64,000 nt of DNA from Pseudocitrobacter faecalis (GTDB lineage: Bacteria > Pseudomonadota > Gammaproteobacteria > Enterobacterales > Enterobacteriaceae). Positions 1 through 8,107 of the stretch are shown one piece after another. Location: NCBI GenBank assembly GCA_003315335.1, contig QNRL01000001.1, positions 914,214-978,213 of the forward strand, in the 5' to 3' direction. A program made the position numbers and the translations under genes. A model generated the notes under the pieces. That model was not told the DNA's origin and searched no databases. It saw only the letters and a program-made list of their open reading frames with translations. Within the stretch, counting starts at the first letter, position 1. The number at the start of each line of letters is the position of its first letter.

Positions 1-654
1 CAGAACAGAACAATCAGATTGGCACGATCGGTTCCCTCTCCCTGCGGGAGAGGGGAAAACCAGCACAGAACAATCAGATTGGCACGATCGGTTCCCTCTC
101 CCTCCGGGAGAGGGGAAAACCAGCACAGAACAATCAGATTGGCACGATCGGTTCCCTCTCCCTCCGGGAGAGGGGAAAACCAGCACAGAACAATCAGATT
201 GGCACGATCGGTTCCCTCTCCCTGCGGGAGAGGGGAAAACCAGCACAGAACAATCAGATTGGCACGATCGGTTCCCTCTCTCTGCGGGAGAGGGGAAAAC
301 CAGCACAGAACAATCAGATTGGCACGATCGGTTCCCTCTCTCTGCGGGAGAGGGGAAAACCAGCACAGAACAATCAGATTGGCACGATCGGTTCCCTCTC
401 TCTGCGGGAGAGGGGAAAACCAGCACAGAACAATCAGATTGGCACGATCGGTTCCCTCTCCCTGCGGGAGAGGGGAAAACCAGCACAGAACAATCAGATT
501 GGCACGATCGGTTCCCTCTCCCTGTGGGAGAGGGGGAAAACCAGCACAGAACAATCAGATTGGCACGATCGGTTCCCTCTCCCTGCGGGAGAGGGGAAAA
601 TCAGCACAGAACAATCAGATTGGCACGATCGGTTCCCTCTCCCTGCGGGAGAGG
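1..654. repeat. Tandem array of eleven 60-bp units
   Basis: Eleven head-to-tail copies of a 60-bp unit fill the left edge; the ninth is 61 bp because of one extra G. The array may continue to the left of the window. Each unit holds the invariant block GGCACGATCGGTTCCCTCT, a palindrome with 9-bp arms CCCTCTCCC/GGGAGAGGG around a 3-base loop, a short inverted repeat CAATC-A-GATTG, and one Dam site within CGATCG. CGATCG occurs at 25, 85, 145, 205, 265, 325, 385, 445, 505, 566 and 626. Units differ mainly at the hairpin centre (CCTGC, CCTCC, TCTGC, CCTGT). The last unit passes into GGGTTAGGGTGAGGGC, which resembles the right half of a REP-like element common in enterobacteria. The array lies just downstream of the bglX stop codon. 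Because 60 is divisible by three, one frame stays open across it, but I do not regard that as a gene. Confidence 0.95.
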
Positions 655-668
655 GTTAGGGTGAGGGC
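632..668. repeat. REP-like palindromic element at the array boundary
   Basis: The last array unit has the palindrome CCCTCTCCCTGCGGGAGAGG followed by GTTAGGGTGAGGGC, which the other ten units lack. The form palindrome-TTAGGGTGAGGGC is a familiar extragenic repeat of enterobacteria and other gammaproteobacteria (recognised from memory). The 60-bp units may have arisen by amplifying a truncated copy of this element plus its flank. It ends against the bglX stop codon, so the bglX transcript would carry this hairpin first. Confidence 0.6.
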
Positions 669-2966
669 CTACTTCAGCTCAAACGCTCCCTGCTTCACGC
701 GCGCCGAATCGACACCAATAAAGACGTTGAACTTGCCCGGTTCCGCATCGTATTTCATGCTCTGATTCCAGAACTTCAGCGCTTCAACATCAATCGGGAA
801 GCTGACGGTCTGCGTTTCACCGGGTTTCAGCGTCACTTTCTCAAAGCCTTTCAGCTGTTTCACCGGACGACTCATCGACGCCGTGACGTCCTGCAAGTAC
901 ATCTGAATCACCGTCGCGCCTTCGCGCTTACCGCTGTTAGTCACCTCCACACTTGCGGTGACTTTACCGTCACGCGTCATTGACGGGGCCGACATTTTCA
1001 CGTCAGAAACCGTGAACGTCGTGTAGCTCAGGCCATAGCCGAACGGATACAGTGGGCCGTTAGCTTCATCGAAATAGCGCGAGGTGTATTTGTTTGGCTT
1101 ATCCGCATTATACGGACGACCGGTGTTGAGATGGCTGTAGTAAACCGGGATCTGCCCGACAGAGCGCGGGAAGGACATCGGCAATTTACCCGACGGGTTG
1201 TAATCACCAAACAGCACGTCGGCAATAGCGTTCCCGCCTTCGGTGCCGGCGAACCAGGTTTCCAGAATCGCATCAGCCTGCTGATCTTCTTTTACCAGCG
1301 CCAGCGGACGCCCGTTCATCAGCACCAGCACCAGCGGTTTGCCGGTGGCTTTCAGCGCGGCAATCAGGTCGCGCTGACTTTGTGGGATTTCAATATTGGT
1401 ACGGCTGGAAGCTTCATGCGCCATGCCCTGCGCTTCGCCCACTACGGCAACCACCACATCAGATTGCTTCGCGGCGGCAACCGCTTCATCAATCATCGCC
1501 TGCGGGGAACGCGGGTCAACTTTCACCGCCTCTTCATACAAATTCAGGAAGTCGACAATACCTTTATCGTTGGTGACATTCGCGCCTTTGGCGTAAACCA
1601 CGTTGCCCTTATCACCCAGCGCGTTTTTAATCCCGGTGAGCACGGTCACCGACTGGTCTGCCACACCCGCCGCCGACCAGCTTCCCATCACATCACGCTT
1701 ACTGTCGGCCAGTGGGCCAACCACGGCAATGGTGCCGGATTTTTTCAGTGGCAGCGTCTCGAGACGGTTTTTCAGCAATACCAGACTTTCGCGCGCGACT
1801 TCACGTGCGTCTTTACGGTGCAGACGGCTTTCGGCATTGGTGTCCTGTGGGTCAGACTCTTTCGGCCCAAGATGGCTGTACGGGTCGTTAAACAATCCCA
1901 TATCATATTTGACGTTCAGCACATGACGCGTGGCATCATCCAGCTCCGCCATCGTCACCTTGCCAGATTTCACCAGCCCTGGCAGATATTTGCTGTAATA
2001 TTCGTCGCTCATACTCATGTTGATGCCGGACTTCAGCGCCACGCGTACCGCATCTTCCGGGTCAGAAGCGGTGCCGTGTTTAATCAGCTCTTTAATCGCG
2101 CCGTGGTCGGAAACGGTAATACCCTTAAAGCCCCATTTATCACGCAGGATCTCTTTGAGCAGCCAGGCATCTGACGTTGCAGGTGTGCCGTTCAGCGAGT
2201 TCAGCGCCACCATTACCGCGCCGCTGCCCGCATCCAGCCCCGCCTTGTATGGCGGCATATAATCGTTAAACAGGCGCTGCGAGCTCATATCAACGGTGTT
2301 GTACTCTTTCCCGCCCTCAACCGCGCCGTAAGCGGCGAAGTGTTTAACGCTGGTCATCACCGAATAGCGATCCGCCGGGCTTTTGCCCTGCATCGCTTCC
2401 ACCATGGTTTTGCCCATGATGGAGGTCAAATAGGTATCTTCACCAAAACCTTCCGAGGCACGGCCCCAGCGCGGGTCGCGCGAGACATCAACCATCGGCG
2501 CCCAGGTCATGTTCAGGCCGTCGTCCGCCGCTTCATACGCAGACACACGGCCAACGGTGCGCACCGCATCAAGGTTAAAACTTGACGCCAGGCCGAGGCT
2601 TATCGGGAATACGGTACGCTGGCCATGCAGCACGTCGTAGGCGAAGAAGAGAGGAATTTTCAGGCGGCTCAGTTCCATCACCTGATCCTGCATTTTGCGG
2701 ATATCCTGGCGGGTCACGGTGTTAAAGATAGCGCCAACCTGGCCCTCTTTAATCATGTCGCGGATCGCCTCTTTCGGGTTATCCGGCCCCACGCTTATCA
2801 GACGAAGCTGGCCGATTTTTTCATCAACCGTCATTTTTTTGAGCAACCCGGTAACGAACGCATCCCGCGCCTCGGGCGTCAACGGGTGGTTGCCGAACAG
2901 ATCTTCCGCCAGCGCGGGTTGCAGCGCCAGGCTCACGGCGACGCCTACAGAACATAACCATTTCAT
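669..2966 (-). CDS. bglX: Periplasmic beta-glucosidase BglX
   Basis: A glycoside hydrolase family 3 enzyme that hydrolyses beta-glucosides in the periplasm. The 765-residue product matches the length of E. coli BglX. It begins with a Sec signal peptide (cleavage near ALA-ED, residue 20). The GH3 N-terminal barrel contains KHFAAYG near residue 208 and the nucleophile motif TVSDHGA with Asp287. The GH3 C-terminal domain and a fibronectin-III-like domain follow, the latter ending near the C-terminus. The start ATG is preceded by AAAGAG. The gene diverges from dld, and its 3' end abuts the 60-bp array, so its mRNA would run into up to eleven hairpins on this strand. Confidence 0.97.
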   Translation of the reverse strand: MKWLCSVGVAVSLALQPALAEDLFGNHPLTPEARDAFVTGLLKKMTVDEKIGQLRLISVGPDNPKEAIRDMIKEGQVGAIFNTVTRQDIRKMQDQVMELSRLKIPLFFAYDVLHGQRTVFPISLGLASSFNLDAVRTVGRVSAYEAADDGLNMTWAPMVDVSRDPRWGRASEGFGEDTYLTSIMGKTMVEAMQGKSPADRYSVMTSVKHFAAYGAVEGGKEYNTVDMSSQRLFNDYMPPYKAGLDAGSGAVMVALNSLNGTPATSDAWLLKEILRDKWGFKGITVSDHGAIKELIKHGTASDPEDAVRVALKSGINMSMSDEYYSKYLPGLVKSGKVTMAELDDATRHVLNVKYDMGLFNDPYSHLGPKESDPQDTNAESRLHRKDAREVARESLVLLKNRLETLPLKKSGTIAVVGPLADSKRDVMGSWSAAGVADQSVTVLTGIKNALGDKGNVVYAKGANVTNDKGIVDFLNLYEEAVKVDPRSPQAMIDEAVAAAKQSDVVVAVVGEAQGMAHEASSRTNIEIPQSQRDLIAALKATGKPLVLVLMNGRPLALVKEDQQADAILETWFAGTEGGNAIADVLFGDYNPSGKLPMSFPRSVGQIPVYYSHLNTGRPYNADKPNKYTSRYFDEANGPLYPFGYGLSYTTFTVSDVKMSAPSMTRDGKVTASVEVTNSGKREGATVIQMYLQDVTASMSRPVKQLKGFEKVTLKPGETQTVSFPIDVEALKFWNQSMKYDAEPGKFNVFIGVDSARVKQGAFELK

Positions 2967-3162
2967 GTTGTCAGTCTCTTTATTCCATGCCAGTCAATCG
3001 GCGAAAGTTGATGAAAAACCGCAGTTTGCCATAAGCCTAAACGGCTGAGGAGCAGAAAGCGAAGGTTATTCTCTGAATTTTCGAAACATTCGTACTCCCA
3101 ATAAATCTGCAAAGCGCTATTCTTAGGGACGACAAATTAGTCTCACCACAAGGAGTGGAATG
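2967..3162. promoter_or_regulatory. Divergent bglX-dld intergenic region
   Basis: About 195 bp separate the divergent starts of bglX and dld, so promoters for both should lie here. The dld side has a good ribosome binding site, AAGGAG, at 3150-3155. I could not assign convincing -35/-10 pairs or an operator by eye. Confidence 0.5.
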
Positions 3163-4926
3163 ATGTCTGCACAAGCCACCACTGATAATAAAGCGCTAAT
3201 TAACGAACTCACCCGTCTGGTCGGTCACGCCCACCTGCTGACTGACCCGGCGAAAACCGCCCGCTATCGCAAGGGCTTCCGCTCCGGTCACGGTGACGCA
3301 CTGGCCGTTGTCTTCCCCGGCTCCCTACTGGAACTGTGGCGCGTCCTCAACGCCTGCGTGAACGCGGATAAAATCATTCTGATGCAGGCGGCGAACACCG
3401 GCCTGACCGAAGGCTCAACGCCGAGCGGCAATGATTACGATCGCGAGATTGTCATCATCAGTACCCTGCGTCTTGATAAGCTGCATCTGCTCGATAAAGG
3501 CGAGCAGGTACTGGCCTGGCCGGGCACCACGCTCTATTCTCTGGAAAAAGCGCTTAAGCCGCTGGGACGCGAGCCACACTCTGTGATTGGTTCTTCCTGC
3601 ATTGGCGCATCGGTTATCGGCGGGATCTGCAATAACTCCGGCGGTTCGCTGGTGCAGCGTGGCCCGGCGTATACCGAAATGTCGCTGTTTGCGCGTATTG
3701 ATGAGAACGGCAAGCTGGTACTGGTTAATCACCTGGGCATTGATCTGGGCGAAACACCGGAGCAAATCCTCAGCAAACTTGACGATGAACGGGTAAAAGA
3801 CAGCGACGTGCGCCACGATGGCCGTCACGCCCACGACCACGATTACGTCACTCGCGTGCGTGATGTTGAAGCCGACACCCCTGCCCGCTACAACGCAGAC
3901 CCGGCACGCCTGTTCGAATCATCCGGCTGCGCCGGAAAACTGGCCGTTTTCGCCGTGCGTCTGGACACCTTCCCGGCGGAAAAACGTCAGCAGGTGTTTT
4001 ATATCGGCACCAACCAGCCGGACGTGCTGACCGAAATCCGTCGCCACATTCTGGCGGAATTCAAGAACCTGCCGGTGGCGGGGGAATATATGCATCGCGA
4101 TATTTACGATATCGCCGAGCAGTACGGCAAAGACACCTTTCTGATGATTGACAAACTCGGCACCGACAAAATGCCGTTCTTCTTTACTTTGAAAGGGCGT
4201 ACCGACGCGATGCTGGAAAAAGTGTCGCTGTTTAAGCCGCACTTTACCGACCGTTTTATGCAGAAAGTCGGCCACGTCTTCCCGGCACACCTCCCGGCGC
4301 GCATGAAACAGTGGCGTGATAAATATGAGCATCACCTGCTGCTGAAAATGGCGGGAGACGGCATTGAAGAAGCGCAGGCCTGGCTGGCGGAATACTTTAA
4401 ACAGGCAGAAGGCGGCTATTTTGTCTGTACCGCTGAAGAGGGCAGCAAAGCCTTCCTGCACCGTTTTGCCGCGGCGGGCGCGGCCATTCGTTATCAGGCG
4501 GTTCACGCCGATGAAGTCGAGGATATTCTGGCGCTGGATATCGCCCTGCGTCGTAATGATACCGAGTGGTTTGAGCATCTGCCGCCGGAAATCGACAGCC
4601 AACTGGTGCATAAACTCTACTATGGCCACTTTATGTGCCACGTATTCCATCAGGATTACATCGTCAAAAAAGGCGTGGACGCCCACGCGCTGAAAGAAAA
4701 AATGCTGGTGCTGCTGCGCGAACGCGGCGCGCAGTATCCGGCGGAGCATAACGTTGGGCATCTGTACGAAGCCGCCGACTCGTTAAAACGTTTTTATCGT
4801 GAAAACGATCCGACGAACAGCATGAACCCGGGCATCGGTAAAACCAGTAAACAGAAATACTGGGGCGAAGGAAAGCCGCAGAATAATCCCGTTTGTCCCG
4901 CAACCGACGAGCCCTCCGTGAAATAA
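3163..4926 (+). CDS. dld: Quinone-dependent D-lactate dehydrogenase Dld
   Basis: A membrane-associated FAD enzyme that oxidises D-lactate to pyruvate and passes electrons to quinone. The N-terminal half is an FAD-binding PCMH domain, including NTGLTEGSTPSGNDYDR and SSCIGASVIGGICNNSGG. The rest is the membrane-binding and cap region typical of Dld. Two ATGs occur in tandem (3160 and 3163). The second lies seven bases after AAGGAG and aligns with the E. coli N-terminus, so I chose it. At 587 residues the protein has about 16 extra C-terminal residues compared with E. coli Dld (571), a hydrophilic tail ending TDEPSVK. A hairpin terminator follows at 4977. Confidence 0.96.
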   Translation: MSAQATTDNKALINELTRLVGHAHLLTDPAKTARYRKGFRSGHGDALAVVFPGSLLELWRVLNACVNADKIILMQAANTGLTEGSTPSGNDYDREIVIISTLRLDKLHLLDKGEQVLAWPGTTLYSLEKALKPLGREPHSVIGSSCIGASVIGGICNNSGGSLVQRGPAYTEMSLFARIDENGKLVLVNHLGIDLGETPEQILSKLDDERVKDSDVRHDGRHAHDHDYVTRVRDVEADTPARYNADPARLFESSGCAGKLAVFAVRLDTFPAEKRQQVFYIGTNQPDVLTEIRRHILAEFKNLPVAGEYMHRDIYDIAEQYGKDTFLMIDKLGTDKMPFFFTLKGRTDAMLEKVSLFKPHFTDRFMQKVGHVFPAHLPARMKQWRDKYEHHLLLKMAGDGIEEAQAWLAEYFKQAEGGYFVCTAEEGSKAFLHRFAAAGAAIRYQAVHADEVEDILALDIALRRNDTEWFEHLPPEIDSQLVHKLYYGHFMCHVFHQDYIVKKGVDAHALKEKMLVLLRERGAQYPAEHNVGHLYEAADSLKRFYRENDPTNSMNPGIGKTSKQKYWGEGKPQNNPVCPATDEPSVK

Positions 4927-4976
4927 GAGAGACGGATTGTTATTCAGGTTCGCACCGTATTAGAGTAAGTGAATGA

Positions 4977-5008
4977 CGCCGGAGGAACGTTTCTCCGGCG
5001 ATTTTTTT
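4977..5008 (+). terminator. Rho-independent terminator after dld
   Basis: The 8-bp stem CGCCGGAG/CTCCGGCG has an 8-base loop and is followed by ATTTTTTT. It lies 50 bp after the dld stop and 17 bp before the next start codon. Confidence 0.9.
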
Positions 5009-5024
5009 CACAAGGAATCTGAGT

Positions 5025-5579
5025 ATGTCCGCGCGCGTATCCGCTACTGCCACTGATGTTGAAATTCGTTTAGCCCAGCCCGATGACGTCCACGCCATTT
5101 CCGCTATCTACGCCTGGCACGTGCTGAACGGGCGGGCCTCCTTTGAAGAAACGCCCCCCTCTATTGAAGAAATGCGCGAGCGCATGAAGAAGATCAATGA
5201 CCACGGTCTGCCCTGGCTGGTTGCCCTTTATCGCGGCGTGGTGGTTGGGTACTGCTATGCGTCACCTTACCGCCCTCGCCCGGCTTATCGTTTTACGGTG
5301 GAGGAGTCGATTTATCTGGATACCACCATGACCGGGCTCGGCATTGGCAGCGCGCTGCTGGGCCGGTTGATTGAGATTTGCGAACAGGGGCCGTGGCGCC
5401 AGATGCTGGCGGTGGTTGGGGATGGGCACAATAATCCGGGGTCGCTTAACCTGCATAAAAAAATGGGATTTGAGGTTGCCGGGCAGTTGCGCAGCGTGGG
5501 TTATAAACTGGGGGACTGGCGGGATACGTTGATCATGCAGCGCCCGCTCAATGATGGGGATTGGACGCTGCCGGAGTAG
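5025..5579 (+). CDS. GNAT N-acetyltransferase, phosphinothricin/methionine-sulfoximine type
   Basis: A 184-residue single-domain GNAT enzyme, expected to transfer acetyl from acetyl-CoA to an amino group. It resembles the PAT/MnaT group: IRLAQPDDVHAISAIYAWHV at the N-terminus, then FEETPPS, then the acetyl-CoA loop TGLGIGSALL, then NPGSLNLHKKMGFE near the C-terminus. Family members acetylate phosphinothricin, methionine sulfone or methionine sulfoximine; the substrate here is inferred. AAGGAA precedes the ATG. The gene is separate from dld (terminator between) and is followed by a REP element. E. coli K-12 has no gene at this position, so it is a local accessory gene. The family is certain, the substrate is not. 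Confidence 0.85.
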   Translation: MSARVSATATDVEIRLAQPDDVHAISAIYAWHVLNGRASFEETPPSIEEMRERMKKINDHGLPWLVALYRGVVVGYCYASPYRPRPAYRFTVEESIYLDTTMTGLGIGSALLGRLIEICEQGPWRQMLAVVGDGHNNPGSLNLHKKMGFEVAGQLRSVGYKLGDWRDTLIMQRPLNDGDWTLPE

Positions 5580-5597
5580 TAGGTTCGGTGCTGGGTT

Positions 5598-5650
5598 TCG
5601 CCGGATGCGCTGCGCTTATCCGGCCTACGGGGGGCTTTTGGTAGGCCGAA
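5598..5650. repeat. REP element between the GNAT gene and pbpG
   Basis: GCCGGATGCGCTGCGCTTAT followed by CCGGCCTAC (5600-5628) is a typical enterobacterial REP sequence. A partial inverted copy, GTAGGCCG, follows at 5641. It lies between two convergent genes, the usual setting for REP/BIME elements. Confidence 0.85.
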
Positions 5651-5680
5651 TAAACGTTACCATGCCGAAGCTAAAGAACC

Positions 5681-6625
5681 TTAATCTTCCTGGGTCGTCA
5701 CTTTACCGTGTGCCAGGTTGCCTGCAATCTGCGACTCTTTCTGCTTTTTATAGCTCAGCGCGGCCGCAGGAACCGGCATCACTTTACCGGTTTCCACCCA
5801 GGTACGCAGACGACTGGCGTCAGCGAAGTGGGTATATTTCCCAAACGCATCCATCACCACCATCGCCACCGGACGTTTATTCATCACCGTGCGCATCACC
5901 AGGCAGTGACCCGCCGCATTGGTGAAGCCGGTTTTGGTCAACTGGATATTCCAGTTATCGCGGTACACCAGATGGTTGGTATTGCGGAACGGCAGCGTAT
6001 ACGCCGGGTTTGCAAAGGTCGCCATATCTTCACGCGTGGTGCTCAGCTGCCCAATCAGCGGGTACTGTTTGGTGGCAATCAGCATTTTGGTCAGGTCGCG
6101 CGCCGTTGACACGTTGTGAATCGACAGCCCGGTCGGTTCCACATAGCGGGTGTGCGTCATGCCCAACGATTTAGCCTTCGCATTCATGGCGCGAATAAAG
6201 GCGTCGTAACCGCCAGGGTAATGATGCGCCAGGCTTGCCGCCGCACGGTTCTCCGACGACATCAGCGCCAGCAGCAGCATATTTTTACGGCTGATTTTAC
6301 TGTTCAGTCGCACGCGGGAGTAGACCCCTTTCATCTCCGGCGTGTGGCTGATATCGACGCTCAGCATCTCATCAAGCGGCAGGTGTGCATCCAGCACCAC
6401 CATCGCGGTCATCACTTTGGTGATAGAAGCAATCGGGCGCACCAGATCCGGTTCACTGGCGTAGATCACTTTATTGGTTTCAAGATCGACAATCATCGCG
6501 CTCCCGGAAGCAATTTCCGGGCGCGAGGCTGCGGCAGTGGCTGCCGTTTTAGCACTCGCCTGAGGCGCAAAAGGCACAGCCAGCATTAACGCCAGGCTGA
6601 GCAGGGAAACGCGAAATTTCTGCAT
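5681..6625 (-). CDS. pbpG: D-alanyl-D-alanine endopeptidase PBP7
   Basis: A periplasmic low-molecular-weight penicillin-binding protein that cleaves DD-cross-links in peptidoglycan. The 314 residues include a signal peptide ending near PQASA and all three serine-peptidase motifs: SITK (Ser67-Lys70), SEN (124-126) and KTG (231-233). Length and sequence agree with E. coli PbpG. It is convergent with the upstream GNAT gene and lies downstream of yohC on the same strand, separated by about 180 bp, so probably transcribed separately. The C-terminal tail after the KTG domain ([17 protein letters not shown]) is polar. Confidence 0.97.
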   Translation of the reverse strand: MQKFRVSLLSLALMLAVPFAPQASAKTAATAAASRPEIASGSAMIVDLETNKVIYASEPDLVRPIASITKVMTAMVVLDAHLPLDEMLSVDISHTPEMKGVYSRVRLNSKISRKNMLLLALMSSENRAAASLAHHYPGGYDAFIRAMNAKAKSLGMTHTRYVEPTGLSIHNVSTARDLTKMLIATKQYPLIGQLSTTREDMATFANPAYTLPFRNTNHLVYRDNWNIQLTKTGFTNAAGHCLVMRTVMNKRPVAMVVMDAFGKYTHFADASRLRTWVETGKVMPVPAAALSYKKQKESQIAGNLAHGKVTTQED

Positions 6626-6804
6626 GATGTGTTTTCTGGTGGTTATTTATGCACTGTATGGAATATGGACGCCACACGCGTTAAGGCAACGCAGCGAGGA
6701 CATCATCATAGCGCGGAGCGCAAGGCACCTACCAGAAAAGAATAGTGAATAAATGCTGCATTGCTGGCGCGAAACAATTCACACCAGCAATGCATTAGAA
6801 CGGA

Positions 6805-7392
6805 TCAGAACAATCGGTAACCATAGCCCCACAAAATGACGGTGATCGCCAGCAGCACCTCCAGCACCAGCACGCCAATCGCCAGCGTTGAGCTGGCAAA
6901 ACTCAGCCCCTCTTCCCGGTCAATATTAAGGAACGTCGGAATACCGACATAAAGCAGATAACCGGTATAAAACAGTGCAACGGTACCGATCAGCGCACAG
7001 AGCCAGACCAACGGATAGAGCGCCACGATACCGCTCAGGAACATCGGCGTTGCCACATAGCCGGCAAACACCATACAGCGCTTGAGCGACGGACGCTCCG
7101 GATAGTTACGCGCCATCCACCAGATTACGCGCCCCATCACCGCGACGCCCCCGAGCATGACCCCATAGAAAAGTACGGCCAGGATTAAACCGGTTACCGG
7201 TGACAGTTTAACCACATTGCCATCGCCGAAATTCCAGCCCAGCTGTGTTGTGCCTATAAATGCACAGATAACAGGAATCGCGGCCATCAACAGAACATGG
7301 TGCGTGTAATGATGTGAAACGGTTTCGTTTTCACTGCGAATAACATGCATTTCCCGATCGGGATGGGAAAACAGCCCCCAGACATGGTTCAT
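6805..7392 (-). CDS. yohC: Inner-membrane protein YohC (Yip1 family)
   Basis: A 195-residue multi-spanning membrane protein closely matching E. coli YohC. It opens with NHVWGLFSHPDREMHVI, typical of bacterial Yip1-domain proteins, followed by about five hydrophobic segments (LLMAAIPVICAFI, LAVLFYGVMLGGVAVMG, PMFLSGIVALYPLVWLCAL, VALFYTGYLLYVG, VLVLEVLLAITVILWGY). No enzymatic motif is visible and the function is unknown. The start ATG has the ribosome binding site GAGG. It diverges from yohD. Confidence 0.93.
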   Translation of the reverse strand: MNHVWGLFSHPDREMHVIRSENETVSHHYTHHVLLMAAIPVICAFIGTTQLGWNFGDGNVVKLSPVTGLILAVLFYGVMLGGVAVMGRVIWWMARNYPERPSLKRCMVFAGYVATPMFLSGIVALYPLVWLCALIGTVALFYTGYLLYVGIPTFLNIDREEGLSFASSTLAIGVLVLEVLLAITVILWGYGYRLF

Positions 7393-7543
7393 AACGCCTC
7401 CTCGACACGGCTTCGTACCACGTAACGTAAGTATAATCCACGCTAATAGATTATTTATTGAGCAGACAAAAAATAACGTCGCCCCCGGTATAGGTTCAGG
7501 GGTGTATGCTTAAAGGAGATGTTTAAAGGAAACCAAGATAACG

Positions 7544-8107
7544 ATGGATATACCGGCTCTGATTTCACAATATGGTTATGCCGTGCTGGTACTGGGCAGT
7601 ATGGCGGAAGGCGAAACGGTGACGCTGCTGGGTGGCGTGGCGGCGCATCAGGGGTTACTGCGTTTTCCGCTGGTGGTGATTTCCGTCGCGCTCGGCGGGA
7701 TGATTGGCGATCAGGTGCTCTATTTGCTGGGCCGCCACTTTGGCGGGCGTATGCTGAAGCGTTACTCGCGCCAGCATACCAAAATCCGCAAAGCGCAACG
7801 GCTGATCCAGCGTCACCCTTACCTCTTCGTCATTGGCAGCCGTTTTATGTATGGATTTCGTATCATCGGCCCACTGTTGATCGGTGCAAGCCGCATACCG
7901 CCTAAACTTTTTCTGCCGCTCAATATTGTTGGCGCGCTGCTGTGGGCACTGATCTTCACCACCCTCGGCTATGTGGGTGGTGAGGTGATCGCACCATGGC
8001 TGCACAACCTCGATACCCATTTGAAACATTGGATCTGGGTAATTCTGGCCGTCGCTATCGTATTTGCATTGAGCTGGTGGTTCAAACGCCGCGAGAATAA
8101 ATCATAA
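7544..8107 (+). CDS. yohD: DedA-family membrane protein YohD
   Basis: A 187-residue member of the DedA superfamily of inner-membrane proteins, linked to membrane homeostasis and polyprenyl-phosphate or lipid flipping in other members. Family signatures are visible: the re-entrant region GSMAEGETVTLLGGVAAHQG, GGMIGDQVLYLLGRHFG, and the conserved GSRFMYGFRIIGPLLIGAS. The C-terminus is basic (KRRENKS). The ATG is preceded by AAAGGAAACC. The gene is convergent with mdtQ, and their ends overlap by 6 bp. E. coli yohD is followed by yohF, which is missing here. Confidence 0.95.
   Translation: MDIPALISQYGYAVLVLGSMAEGETVTLLGGVAAHQGLLRFPLVVISVALGGMIGDQVLYLLGRHFGGRMLKRYSRQHTKIRKAQRLIQRHPYLFVIGSRFMYGFRIIGPLLIGASRIPPKLFLPLNIVGALLWALIFTTLGYVGGEVIAPWLHNLDTHLKHWIWVILAVAIVFALSWWFKRRENKS

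Noticed and set aside
1-654. CRISPR array
   Set aside because: The units are continuous, near-identical 60-bp repeats with no unique spacers, and no cas genes are present.
19-765. An open frame of 248 codons with repeated 20-residue units across the tandem array
   Set aside because: The frame is open only because the 60-bp period is a multiple of three. It has no ribosome binding site, runs into the antisense of bglX and its product has no protein-like composition.
1131-2174. Long plus-strand frame inside bglX
   Set aside because: It is the antisense shadow of bglX; codon structure and similarity clearly favour bglX.
3919-4761. Long minus-strand frame inside dld
   Set aside because: Antisense shadow of a well-conserved gene with no own signals.
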